The notes below the pieces were generated by a model that saw nothing but the letters and a program-made list of their open reading frames with translations, ran no database searches and was not told the origin of the DNA. From an uncultured Clostridium sp. (GTDB lineage Bacteria; Bacillota; Clostridia; Clostridiales; Clostridiaceae): 6,391 bases of DNA. Shown here in pieces: positions 1 to 5,074 of the stretch; position 1 is the first letter of the stretch; each line of letters starts with the position of its first letter. The stretch covers positions 1 through 6,391 of the forward strand of contig NZ_CALEVF010000328.1 of assembly GCF_937920395.1 (NCBI RefSeq), written 5' to 3'. Both the position numbers and the translations under genes were made by a program.

Positions 1-5
1 TATAA

Positions 6-1004
6 ATGAAAAAATTAATTAATAATCCAGATTCTGTTGTTGAAGAGATGTTAGAAGGAATGGTAATGGCACATCCAAGTTATGTTAGAAAACTTGAAAA
101 TTCAGATGTAATTGTTAGAAAAGCTTCACCGATACACGGAAAAGTTGCATTAGTTAGTGGAGGGGGAAGTGGTCATGAGCCGGCACATGCAGGTTATGTA
201 GGAAAAGGAATGCTAAATGCAGCAGTTTTAGGACCAGTATTTACGTCACCTGCACCAGATCCAATATATGAAGCTATAAAAGCAGTTAATGGAGGACCCG
301 GAGTTCTTTTAGTTGTTAAAAACTATACTGGAGACGTAATGAATTTTGAGATGGCAAGTGAAATGGCGCAAATGGATGGTATAAATGTTGCAAGTGTTGT
401 TGTTAATGACGATGTAGCAGTTGAGAACAGTCTTTTTACAGCAGGAAGACGTGGAGTTGCTGGAACCGTATTTGTACATAAAATAGCTGGTGCAAAAGCG
501 GAAACTGGAGCAAGTTTAGAAGAAGTTAAAATTGTAGCACAGAAAGTAGCTTACAATGTGCGAAGCATGGGAATTGCATTAACACCTTGCACGGTCCCTG
601 CACTTGGAAAACCTAATTTTACACTAGGTGAGGACGAAATCGAAATCGGTATTGGTATTCATGGAGAACCAGGTACTCATAGACAAACTATTAAACCTGT
701 TGATGAACTAGTAGATCATATGGTAGGGAAAATATTAACGGACATGCCACTTGCAAAAGGAACTGAAGTAGCAGTTATGGTCAATGGACTCGCATCTACG
801 CCACTAATGGAGTTATACATTGTGAATAGAAAAGTTCATAAGATATTAGAAGAAAAAGGAATAAAAATTTATAAAACGTTTGTTGGAGAATTTATGACTT
901 CTCTTGAAATGACAGGATGTTCTGTTACATTATTAAAACTAGATGATGAATTAAAAGCTCTCTTAGATGCACCTGCAGATACACCAGCATTAAAAGTATT
1001 ATAA
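6..1004 (+). CDS. dhaK: PTS-dependent dihydroxyacetone kinase, dihydroxyacetone-binding subunit DhaK
   Basis: DhaK binds dihydroxyacetone covalently and presents it for phosphorylation by DhaL, giving DHAP in the cytoplasm. The 332 residues match the usual length of about 330-356. Seen in the sequence: the glycine-rich substrate loop [14 protein letters not shown] (residues 51-64, with His57), the [10 protein letters not shown] motif (105-114, with Asp110), and GIHGEPG with His219. In E. coli DhaK the equivalents are His56, Asp109 and His218, the last forming the hemiaminal bond with substrate. The N-terminus [20 protein letters not shown] is typical of full-length Gram-positive DhaK, which supports the ATG at base 6, but its ribosome binding site lies outside the window. 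It is first of a dhaK-dhaL-dhaM set on the same strand, so it belongs to the PEP-dependent rather than the ATP-dependent kinase class. DhaQ-like paralogues lack catalytic residues; all are present here, so DhaK is the better call. Confidence 0.96.
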   Translation: MKKLINNPDSVVEEMLEGMVMAHPSYVRKLENSDVIVRKASPIHGKVALVSGGGSGHEPAHAGYVGKGMLNAAVLGPVFTSPAPDPIYEAIKAVNGGPGVLLVVKNYTGDVMNFEMASEMAQMDGINVASVVVNDDVAVENSLFTAGRRGVAGTVFVHKIAGAKAETGASLEEVKIVAQKVAYNVRSMGIALTPCTVPALGKPNFTLGEDEIEIGIGIHGEPGTHRQTIKPVDELVDHMVGKILTDMPLAKGTEVAVMVNGLASTPLMELYIVNRKVHKILEEKGIKIYKTFVGEFMTSLEMTGCSVTLLKLDDELKALLDAPADTPALKVL

Positions 1005-1057
1005 AAACTTAGCATTGCAAAATGAAAACGATTAGCCATAAAAAGGGATGTGAAATA

Positions 1058-1708
1058 ATGGGGATTACAGGATTACAGGTAATATCAATCTTGAATAGAA
1101 TATCAAAAGTACTTGAAGAAAATAAGCTTTATTTAAGTGAACTTGATGCAGCGATAGGTGATGGAGACCATGGGATAAATATGAATAAAGGTTTTAGTGC
1201 AGTTGTTGCAAAATTGAAGGATGATGATGGACTTGATATTGGAGTTATTCTCAAGAAAACAGGAATGGCACTAGTTTCAAATGTAGGAGGGGCAGCAGGC
1301 CCATTATATGGCACAGCCTTTATGAAAGCAGCTACTATAATTAATGGCAAATCAAATATTGATATTAATGATTATATTAAGATACTTGAAGCAGCACTTG
1401 CTGGAGTTATGATGCGTGGAAAAGCCCAAAGAGGAGAAAAAACAATGATTGATGCCATAGCACCAGCAATTGATGTTATGAAAAAAGCAGAAGATGCAGG
1501 TAAAACACCACTTGATATTCTAAAAGCTTCAAAAGATGCAGCGCTTCAAGGCGTGGAATATACAAAAACTATAATTGCTACTAAAGGAAGAGCTAGTTAT
1601 CTTGGCGAAAGAAGTATTGGTCATCAAGATGCAGGTGCAACTTCGAGTTTTTTAATATTGAATACTATTTATGAAGAAGTAAAACTTATAAATGAAAGTA
1701 AGGTGTAA
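1058..1708 (+). CDS. dhaL: PTS-dependent dihydroxyacetone kinase, ADP-binding subunit DhaL
   Basis: DhaL carries a tightly bound ADP/Mg that is rephosphorylated by DhaM and then donates phosphate to dihydroxyacetone on DhaK. Using the ATG at 1058 the protein has 216 residues (E. coli DhaL has about 210), and the Mg-nucleotide aspartates in LDAAIGDGDHG fall at Asp30, Asp35 and Asp37, the same numbers as in E. coli. Other family motifs are GMALVSNVGGAAGPLYGTAF and GRASYLGERSIGHQDAGATS near the C-terminus. An in-frame ATG at 1022 would add 12 residues, but it has no ribosome binding site and the extension is not typical of the family. The ATG at 1058 has AGGG (1044-1047) ten bases upstream, so it is preferred. 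The gap from dhaK is 53 bases; dhaM follows after 3 bases, indicating cotranscription and probably coupled translation. Confidence 0.94.
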   Translation: MGITGLQVISILNRISKVLEENKLYLSELDAAIGDGDHGINMNKGFSAVVAKLKDDDGLDIGVILKKTGMALVSNVGGAAGPLYGTAFMKAATIINGKSNIDINDYIKILEAALAGVMMRGKAQRGEKTMIDAIAPAIDVMKKAEDAGKTPLDILKASKDAALQGVEYTKTIIATKGRASYLGERSIGHQDAGATSSFLILNTIYEEVKLINESKV

Positions 1709-1711
1709 GCT

Positions 1712-2101
1712 ATGGTAGGGATTGTAATAGTTTCGCATAGTAATAAGGTGGCAGAAGGGGTAAAAGAACTAGCACTGCAAATGGCAAAAGAGGTACCTAT
1801 TGCTGCAGCTGGTGGTACAAGCGATAATGAACTTGGAACGGATTTAGAAAAAATTATTTCAGCTATAAAACAAGTTTATACGCGAGATGGTGTTGCTGTA
1901 CTATTTGATCTTGGTAGTGCATGTATGAATGCTCAGATGGCAATTGAATCTTTATCAGATGAAATGCAGAAAAATGTGAAGGTTTTAGATGTTGCACTAG
2001 TTGAAGGAGCTATTACTATAGCCGTAGATAGCAGTATTGGTAAAAGTTTAATTGAGATTGAAGTAGCAACTAAGAAGTTGTGTCTTCATAAAATGGCATA
2101 A
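1712..2101 (+). CDS. dhaM: PTS-dependent dihydroxyacetone kinase, phosphotransferase subunit DhaM (single EIIA-Man-like domain)
   Basis: DhaM relays phosphate from the general PTS phosphocarrier HPr to the ADP bound on DhaL. The 129-residue protein has the N-terminal strand and phosphohistidine motif GIVIVSHSNKVAEG with His9 as phosphoacceptor, and the family motif FDLGSACMNAQMAIE at residues 65-79. It consists of one EIIA-mannose-type domain only, as in Lactococcus; the E. coli protein also carries HPr-like and EI-like domains. It must therefore depend on EI and HPr encoded elsewhere. AAGGTG (1700-1705) precedes the ATG by 6 bases, and the start is 3 bases after the dhaL stop. No hairpin with a T-run follows the gene, so where the dha transcript ends is unclear. 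Confidence 0.94.
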   Translation: MVGIVIVSHSNKVAEGVKELALQMAKEVPIAAAGGTSDNELGTDLEKIISAIKQVYTRDGVAVLFDLGSACMNAQMAIESLSDEMQKNVKVLDVALVEGAITIAVDSSIGKSLIEIEVATKKLCLHKMA

Positions 2102-2142
2102 AGAATATATAATAAACCATTAGATTTTAATAGAAAATCATG

Positions 2143-2174
2143 TTGACAAAGAGTGAATTATATAGTAATATAAT
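2143..2174 (+). promoter_or_regulatory. Sigma-A-type promoter of the pyr operon
   Basis: A perfect -35 hexamer TTGACA (2143-2148) is followed after 17 bases by TAATAT (2166-2171). An overlapping perfect TATAAT (2169-2174) sits at 20 bases spacing, which is too wide to be the first choice. Transcription would start at about 2178-2182, giving a leader of roughly 195 bases before pyrB and a terminated leader RNA of about 105 bases. The promoter lies 41 bases after the dhaM stop and directly upstream of the PyrR-dependent attenuator, so it is assigned to pyrBICFK and not to the dha genes. Confidence 0.87.
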
Positions 2175-2197
2175 ACAAAAGCATAGATAAAAAATTA

Positions 2198-2227
2198 CCT
2201 TTAATTTGATCCGAGAGATCGAGAAGG
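2198..2227 (+). promoter_or_regulatory. PyrR-binding RNA hairpin 1 (anti-antiterminator of the pyr attenuator)
   Basis: The RNA folds as the known PyrR binding loop. The lower stem is CCTT (2198-2201) with AAGG (2224-2227); an internal bulge follows; the upper stem is GATC (2208-2211) with GATC (2217-2220); and the purine-rich loop CGAGA (2212-2216) sits within the conserved TCCGAGAGA core. The trailing GAGAAGG matches the Bacillus pyr leader consensus. In that family PyrR with UMP or UTP bound stabilises this hairpin, which blocks the antiterminator and lets the terminator form. PRPP opposes binding. The AAGG strand is shared with the antiterminator and with the Shine-Dalgarno of a short leader reading frame. 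Confidence 0.92.
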
Positions 2228-2264
2228 AAGTAGATGTTTAAAGTTGTTATTACTACGCCTTCTC
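2221..2264 (+). promoter_or_regulatory. Antiterminator of the pyr attenuator
   Basis: GAGAAGG (2221-2227) is perfectly complementary to CCTTCTC (2258-2264), and GTAG (2230-2233) to CTAC (2253-2256), with a small internal loop (AA opposite G) between them. The 11 base pairs use the 3' lower strand of PyrR hairpin 1 and the 5' arm of the terminator, so this structure cannot coexist with either one. By analogy with Bacillus pyr leaders it forms when pyrimidines are scarce and PyrR is not bound, allowing transcription into pyrB. The pairing is seen directly in the sequence; the regulatory outcome is inferred from the family. Confidence 0.82.
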
Positions 2265-2293
2265 ATAATAGAGATGGCGTTTTTTGTTTATAA
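2234..2293 (+). CDS. Possible 19-residue leader peptide spanning the pyr attenuator
   Basis: An ATG at 2234 opens a short frame encoding MFKVVITTPSHNRDGVFCL, ending at TAA 2291-2293. GAAGGA (2223-2228) lies 5 bases upstream, an acceptable Shine-Dalgarno. The frame runs through the whole terminator hairpin and stops 6 bases after its T-run. I recognise no similarity; it is not the N-terminus of PyrR or another pyr protein. The architecture resembles the enterobacterial pyrBI leader, where a translating ribosome prevents terminator formation. The Shine-Dalgarno is part of the PyrR-bound stem, so PyrR would hide it. A frame this short in A/T-rich DNA may be chance, and the GAGAAGG element is independently required for PyrR control, so confidence is low. 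Confidence 0.35.
   Translation: MFKVVITTPSHNRDGVFCL
2255..2285 (+). terminator. Intrinsic terminator of the pyr attenuator
   Basis: ACGCC-T-TCTC (2255-2264) pairs with GAGA-T-GGCGT (2271-2280) around the loop ATAATA. This gives nine base pairs with one T-T mismatch, followed by a run of six T (2280-2285). Its 5' arm is the strand captured by the antiterminator. When PyrR occupies hairpin 1, this terminator should stop transcription about 90 bases before pyrB. Confidence 0.92.
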
Positions 2294-2332
2294 AAAATCA
2301 TAAATGAACAAAATATTAAAAGTATTACAGTA

Positions 2333-2363
2333 CCTTTAAATTTAGTCCGAGAGACTGAGAAGG
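2333..2363 (+). promoter_or_regulatory. PyrR-binding RNA hairpin 2, overlapping the pyrB ribosome binding site
   Basis: This second element has lower stem CCTT (2333-2336) with AAGG (2360-2363), upper stem AGTC (2344-2347) with GACT (2353-2356), loop CGAGA (2348-2352) and the same trailing GAGAAGG as hairpin 1. The upper stem differs from hairpin 1 at two positions on each side but keeps its pairing, which supports a conserved RNA structure. No terminator or antiterminator fits in the 12 bases between it and the pyrB ATG. The closing AAGG strand forms the first part of the pyrB Shine-Dalgarno, so PyrR binding should limit ribosome access, as described for mycobacterial PyrR. Confidence 0.88.
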
Positions 2364-2368
2364 AGAGG
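2360..2368 (+). promoter_or_regulatory. pyrB Shine-Dalgarno, partly sequestered in PyrR hairpin 2
   Basis: AAGGAGAGG precedes the pyrB ATG (2376) by 7 bases. Its first four bases are the 3' strand of the lower stem of PyrR hairpin 2. The GAGAGG part remains single-stranded in that fold, so blocking may be partial unless bound PyrR itself obstructs the ribosome. Confidence 0.8.
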
Positions 2369-2375
2369 ATATAAT

Positions 2376-3302
2376 ATGTTAAAAGGAAGAAATTTGATTG
2401 ACCCAATGGATTTATCACTACTAGAACTTGAGGAAATATTTGATTATGCAGACGAGATAATTAAAAATCCGAAGAATTATGCTCATATATGTGATGGTAA
2501 GATTTTAGCAACATTGTTTTATGAACCTAGCACACGTACAAGATTAAGTTTTGAAGCAGCAATGTTAAGACTTGGCGGCGAGGTTCTAGGATTCTCAGAG
2601 GCAAAATCTAGTTCTGCTTCAAAGGGAGAAAGTGTAGCTGATACGATAAGAACTGTAGAGTGTTATGCTGATATCGCAGCAATAAGGCATCCTAAAGAAG
2701 GGGCAGCTAAAGTTGCAGCTATGAATTCTCAAATGCCAGTAATAAATGCAGGAGATGGCGGTCATCAACATCCAACGCAAACACTAACAGATCTTTTAAC
2801 CATAAGAAATATTAAAGGGACATTATCAAACTTAACCATAGGGATTTGTGGTGATTTAAAGTTTGGTAGAACAGTTCATTCATTAATAAAAGCTATGTCT
2901 AGATACGAAAATATTAAGTTTGTACTTATAGCTCCAAATGAGTTAAAAATACCTAAATATATTAAAGAAGAAGTACTTGAGAAAAATAATATAGAGTTTG
3001 AAGAGGTTGAAAAATTAGAAGAGGTTATTGGAGAACTTGATATTTTGTATATGACTAGAGTTCAAAAGGAAAGATTCTTTAATGAAGAAGACTATATAAG
3101 ACTTAAAGATATTTATATATTAAACAAAGAAAAAATGCTAAAAGCGAAGAAAGATATGATAATACTTCACCCACTTCCAAGAGTTAATGAAATAGCTGTG
3201 GAATTAGATCTTGATCCAAGGGCATGTTACTTTAGACAAGCAAAGTATGGTATGTATGTAAGAATGGCACTTATTGCTAAACTTTTGGGGGATGATAAAT
3301 AA
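2376..3302 (+). CDS. pyrB: Aspartate carbamoyltransferase catalytic subunit PyrB
   Basis: PyrB joins carbamoyl phosphate and L-aspartate to make carbamoyl-aspartate, the committed step of pyrimidine synthesis. The 308 residues match the E. coli chain (about 310). The carbamoyl-phosphate site is STRTR at residues 52-56, the same numbering as E. coli Ser52-Thr53-Arg54-Thr55. The mobile loop SASKGES carries Lys83, equivalent to E. coli Lys84. [12 protein letters not shown] carries His132 (E. coli His134), and HPLPRVNEI (265-273) is the C-terminal active-site loop. The ATG is set by the strong AAGGAGAGG site and by the family N-terminus. The stop overlaps the pyrI start by one base (TAATG), implying translational coupling and balanced production of catalytic and regulatory chains. 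It is the first gene after the PyrR-controlled leader. Confidence 0.98.
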   Translation: MLKGRNLIDPMDLSLLELEEIFDYADEIIKNPKNYAHICDGKILATLFYEPSTRTRLSFEAAMLRLGGEVLGFSEAKSSSASKGESVADTIRTVECYADIAAIRHPKEGAAKVAAMNSQMPVINAGDGGHQHPTQTLTDLLTIRNIKGTLSNLTIGICGDLKFGRTVHSLIKAMSRYENIKFVLIAPNELKIPKYIKEEVLEKNNIEFEEVEKLEEVIGELDILYMTRVQKERFFNEEDYIRLKDIYILNKEKMLKAKKDMIILHPLPRVNEIAVELDLDPRACYFRQAKYGMYVRMALIAKLLGDDK

Positions 3303-3736
3303 TGGTAAGCATAAATAGTATAAAAAGAGGAATAGTAATAGATCATATTAAAGCAGGTGTAGGACTTAAAATATTTAACTATTTAGGTTTGGATAAAGCT
3401 GAATTTACTGTGGCACTTATAATGAATGCACCTAGTGGTAAACTAGGAAGAAAAGATATAATTAAAATAGAAAATGAAATTGATATAGATTATACTGTTT
3501 TAGGGTTTATAGATCCTAACATAACAATAGATATAATAAATGGAGAAAAAATTCAAAGTAAAATTAAATTAAAATTACCTGATAATGTTGAAAACGTAAT
3601 AAAATGTATTAATCCAAGATGTATTACATCTACCGAGCAAGAAATTAAACATAGTTTCTATTTATCGAATAGAGAAAAAGGCGAGTATAGATGTATGTAT
3701 TGTGATGAGATTAACACCCCTAATAACATATCATAA
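3302..3736 (+). CDS. pyrI: Aspartate carbamoyltransferase regulatory subunit PyrI
   Basis: PyrI forms dimers that link PyrB trimers into the allosteric holoenzyme and bind CTP (inhibitor) or ATP (activator). It has 144 residues; E. coli PyrI has 153. The allosteric site is conserved: Asp14 in GIVIDHI (E. coli Asp19), Lys55 in [10 protein letters not shown] (E. coli Lys60) and Lys87 (aligned with E. coli Lys94). The C-terminal zinc domain has all four cysteines, C102-x4-C107 and C131-x2-C134, which form the interface with PyrB. The start overlaps the pyrB stop by one base, and GGGGGA (3287-3292) lies 9 bases upstream. Its presence means feedback inhibition by nucleotides acts in addition to PyrR control of expression. 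A 95-base gap without a gene follows. Confidence 0.97.
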   Translation: MVSINSIKRGIVIDHIKAGVGLKIFNYLGLDKAEFTVALIMNAPSGKLGRKDIIKIENEIDIDYTVLGFIDPNITIDIINGEKIQSKIKLKLPDNVENVIKCINPRCITSTEQEIKHSFYLSNREKGEYRCMYCDEINTPNNIS

Positions 3737-3760
3737 TAAACACTTAATTTGAATTAAAAG

Positions 3761-3793
3761 GTATGAACAGTTTAAATAAAAGTTAGATCATAC
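3761..3793 (+). repeat. Small inverted repeat in the pyrI-pyrC gap
   Basis: GTATGA (3761-3766) and TCATAC (3788-3793) are perfect inverted repeats separated by 21 bases. They lie in the only sizeable gap inside the operon (3737-3831). There is no T-run after them, so this is not an intrinsic terminator, and no PyrR-loop consensus is present. It could be a weak RNA hairpin or chance; I assign no function. Confidence 0.25.
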
Positions 3794-3831
3794 AGTAGAA
3801 TTTTAATAAAGCGTGAAAGGATGATAAAATA

Positions 3832-5049
3832 ATGGAAGTTTTGATAAAAAATGCAAGGGTAGTTGATTCATCACAAGATTCAATTTTTGATGTTTATATA
3901 AATAAAGGTATAATATATGAAATAGGAAAAAATCTACAAAAAGACTGTGAGGTATTAGATGGAGAGGGATATGTTTTAGCACCCTCTTTTATAGACCTTC
4001 ACAGTCATTTTAGAGAGCCGGGATATACATATAAAGAAGACTTGTTATCTGGAAGTAGGGCAGCTGTTCGTGGTGGTTATACTGCAATAAATTTAATGGC
4101 AAATACAAAACCCGTATGTAGTTCAATGGATGTAATAGATAAGGTCCTTGAAAAATCAAAGAAAATAAATCTTGTTGATATACATCAATGTGCTTCAATT
4201 ACGGAGGATTTACTTGGAAAATCTATAGATCATTTATATCAGTTAACACCTGCGGTTAGATTTATATCGGATGATGGGAAGGGTGTTTCTAACAGCCGCA
4301 TAATGCTTGAGGCCATGATTTTAGCTAAAGAGAAGAACTTAACAATAATATCTCATGCTGAAAATGAGGAGCTGGTGGATATTGATACAAGGCTTGCAGA
4401 GAACATGATGACATGGAGAGATATCTCTCTTTCAAAATTTACAGATTGCAAACTGCACCTAGCTCATGTTAGTACAAAAGAAGCTATGAAAGATATAATA
4501 GATGCTAAAAAACAGGGGGTGCGAGTTACTTGCGAGGTTACGCCACATCATATAGCACTTACCGAGGAAACAAAGTATAGAGTAAATCCACCTATGAGAA
4601 AAGTGGAGGATGTGAACTTTATAATTAAGGCGATGCAAGATGGTTTCGTGGATGTTATAGCAACGGATCATGCACCACATAGCGAGCAGGATAAAATAAA
4701 TGGAGCTCCTGGTATATCGGGGCTAGAAACCTCCTTTCCAGTATGTTACACTAAATTGGTAGAAGAAAGTCACATTACTATAAATAAACTTTCAGAATTG
4801 ATGTCAAAAAACCCGGCCAAAATTATGAAGCTAAATAAGGGCGAAATTAAAATTGGATTTGAGGGGGACTTGGTTCTCTTAGATATTAAAACTAAGTACA
4901 ATATTGATTGCTCACAATTTTTATCAAAAGGACATAATTCTCCTTTTGATGGTAAGAGTGTATCAGGAAAAGTAATGTGTACTATTAAAGCAGGAAGAAT
5001 AATTTACAAAGCTAAGACGGATAAAAAGGAAGAATGGATAAGTAAATAA
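3832..5049 (+). CDS. pyrC: Dihydroorotase PyrC
   Basis: PyrC cyclises carbamoyl-aspartate to dihydroorotate, the third step of UMP synthesis, in the cytoplasm. It is a metal-dependent amidohydrolase of the long bacterial (type I) class with 405 residues. Seen motifs are the metal site DLHSHFREPG (residues 55-64; His57, His59), an Asp-Asp-Gly loop at 147-149, SHAEN with His175, HLAHVST with His212, and the catalytic ATDHAPHS with Asp279. These are the residues expected in an active enzyme, as opposed to the inactive dihydroorotase-like paralogues that lose metal ligands. The C-terminal half ends in the usual small beta domain (GFEGDLVLLDI, SPFDGKSVSGKV). AAAGGA lies 10 bases before the ATG at 3832. 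It follows pyrI after 95 bases and precedes pyrF by 22. Confidence 0.97.
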   Translation: MEVLIKNARVVDSSQDSIFDVYINKGIIYEIGKNLQKDCEVLDGEGYVLAPSFIDLHSHFREPGYTYKEDLLSGSRAAVRGGYTAINLMANTKPVCSSMDVIDKVLEKSKKINLVDIHQCASITEDLLGKSIDHLYQLTPAVRFISDDGKGVSNSRIMLEAMILAKEKNLTIISHAENEELVDIDTRLAENMMTWRDISLSKFTDCKLHLAHVSTKEAMKDIIDAKKQGVRVTCEVTPHHIALTEETKYRVNPPMRKVEDVNFIIKAMQDGFVDVIATDHAPHSEQDKINGAPGISGLETSFPVCYTKLVEESHITINKLSELMSKNPAKIMKLNKGEIKIGFEGDLVLLDIKTKYNIDCSQFLSKGHNSPFDGKSVSGKVMCTIKAGRIIYKAKTDKKEEWISK

Positions 5050-5057
5050 AATAGTAA

Positions 5058-5074
5058 AGGTGGAATAATGATTG
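5058..5074 (+). promoter_or_regulatory. pyrF ribosome binding site and competing start codons
   Basis: AGGTGG (5058-5063) is followed by an ATG (5068-5070) at 4 bases and a TTG (5072-5074) at 8 bases. The ATG reads only MIDYR before a TAG at 5083-5085. The TTG opens the full pyrF frame at better spacing. The segment holds a tandem TGAT TGAT (5069-5076). Deleting one copy would place ATG directly in the pyrF frame with the same following residues. The Shine-Dalgarno thus decides for TTG, with the ATG as an out-of-frame decoy. Confidence 0.75.

Noticed and set aside
1022..1057. Upstream in-frame ATG for dhaL at 1022, adding 12 residues
   Set aside because: It has no Shine-Dalgarno, whereas ATG 1058 has AGGG upstream and gives active-site numbering (Asp30/35/37) identical to E. 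coli DhaL.
1129..1350. Reverse-strand open frame of 73 codons inside dhaL
   Set aside because: It lies wholly within a well-supported gene, has no ribosome site or recognisable domain, and is a shadow of the + strand codons.
2118..2142. Hairpin after dhaM (CAT plus GATTTT paired with AAAATC plus ATG) as a dha terminator
   Set aside because: The stem is almost all A-T with a bulge, and no T-run follows; the downstream arm runs straight into the pyr -35 box. Not strong enough to call.
2234..2293. Short leader frame as a remnant of pyrR
   Set aside because: The peptide shows no resemblance to the PyrR N-terminus. It is kept only as a possible leader peptide.
2286..2332. A second promoter between the attenuator and PyrR hairpin 2
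   Set aside because: The stretch is A/T-rich and holds TATAAA-like strings, but I see no -35 hexamer at suitable spacing.
3744..3757. TTAATTTGAATTAA palindrome as a terminator after pyrI
   Set aside because: All A-T arms, a loop too small to fold well and no T-run; the gene order also calls for read-through into pyrC.
4010..4198. Reverse-strand open frame of 62 codons inside pyrC
   Set aside because: Shadow frame in a conserved gene, with unlikely composition and no family motif.
4459..4680. Reverse-strand open frame of 73 codons inside pyrC
   Set aside because: Shadow frame across the pyrC active-site region, rich in His, Cys and Trp through antisense codons, with no supporting start signals.
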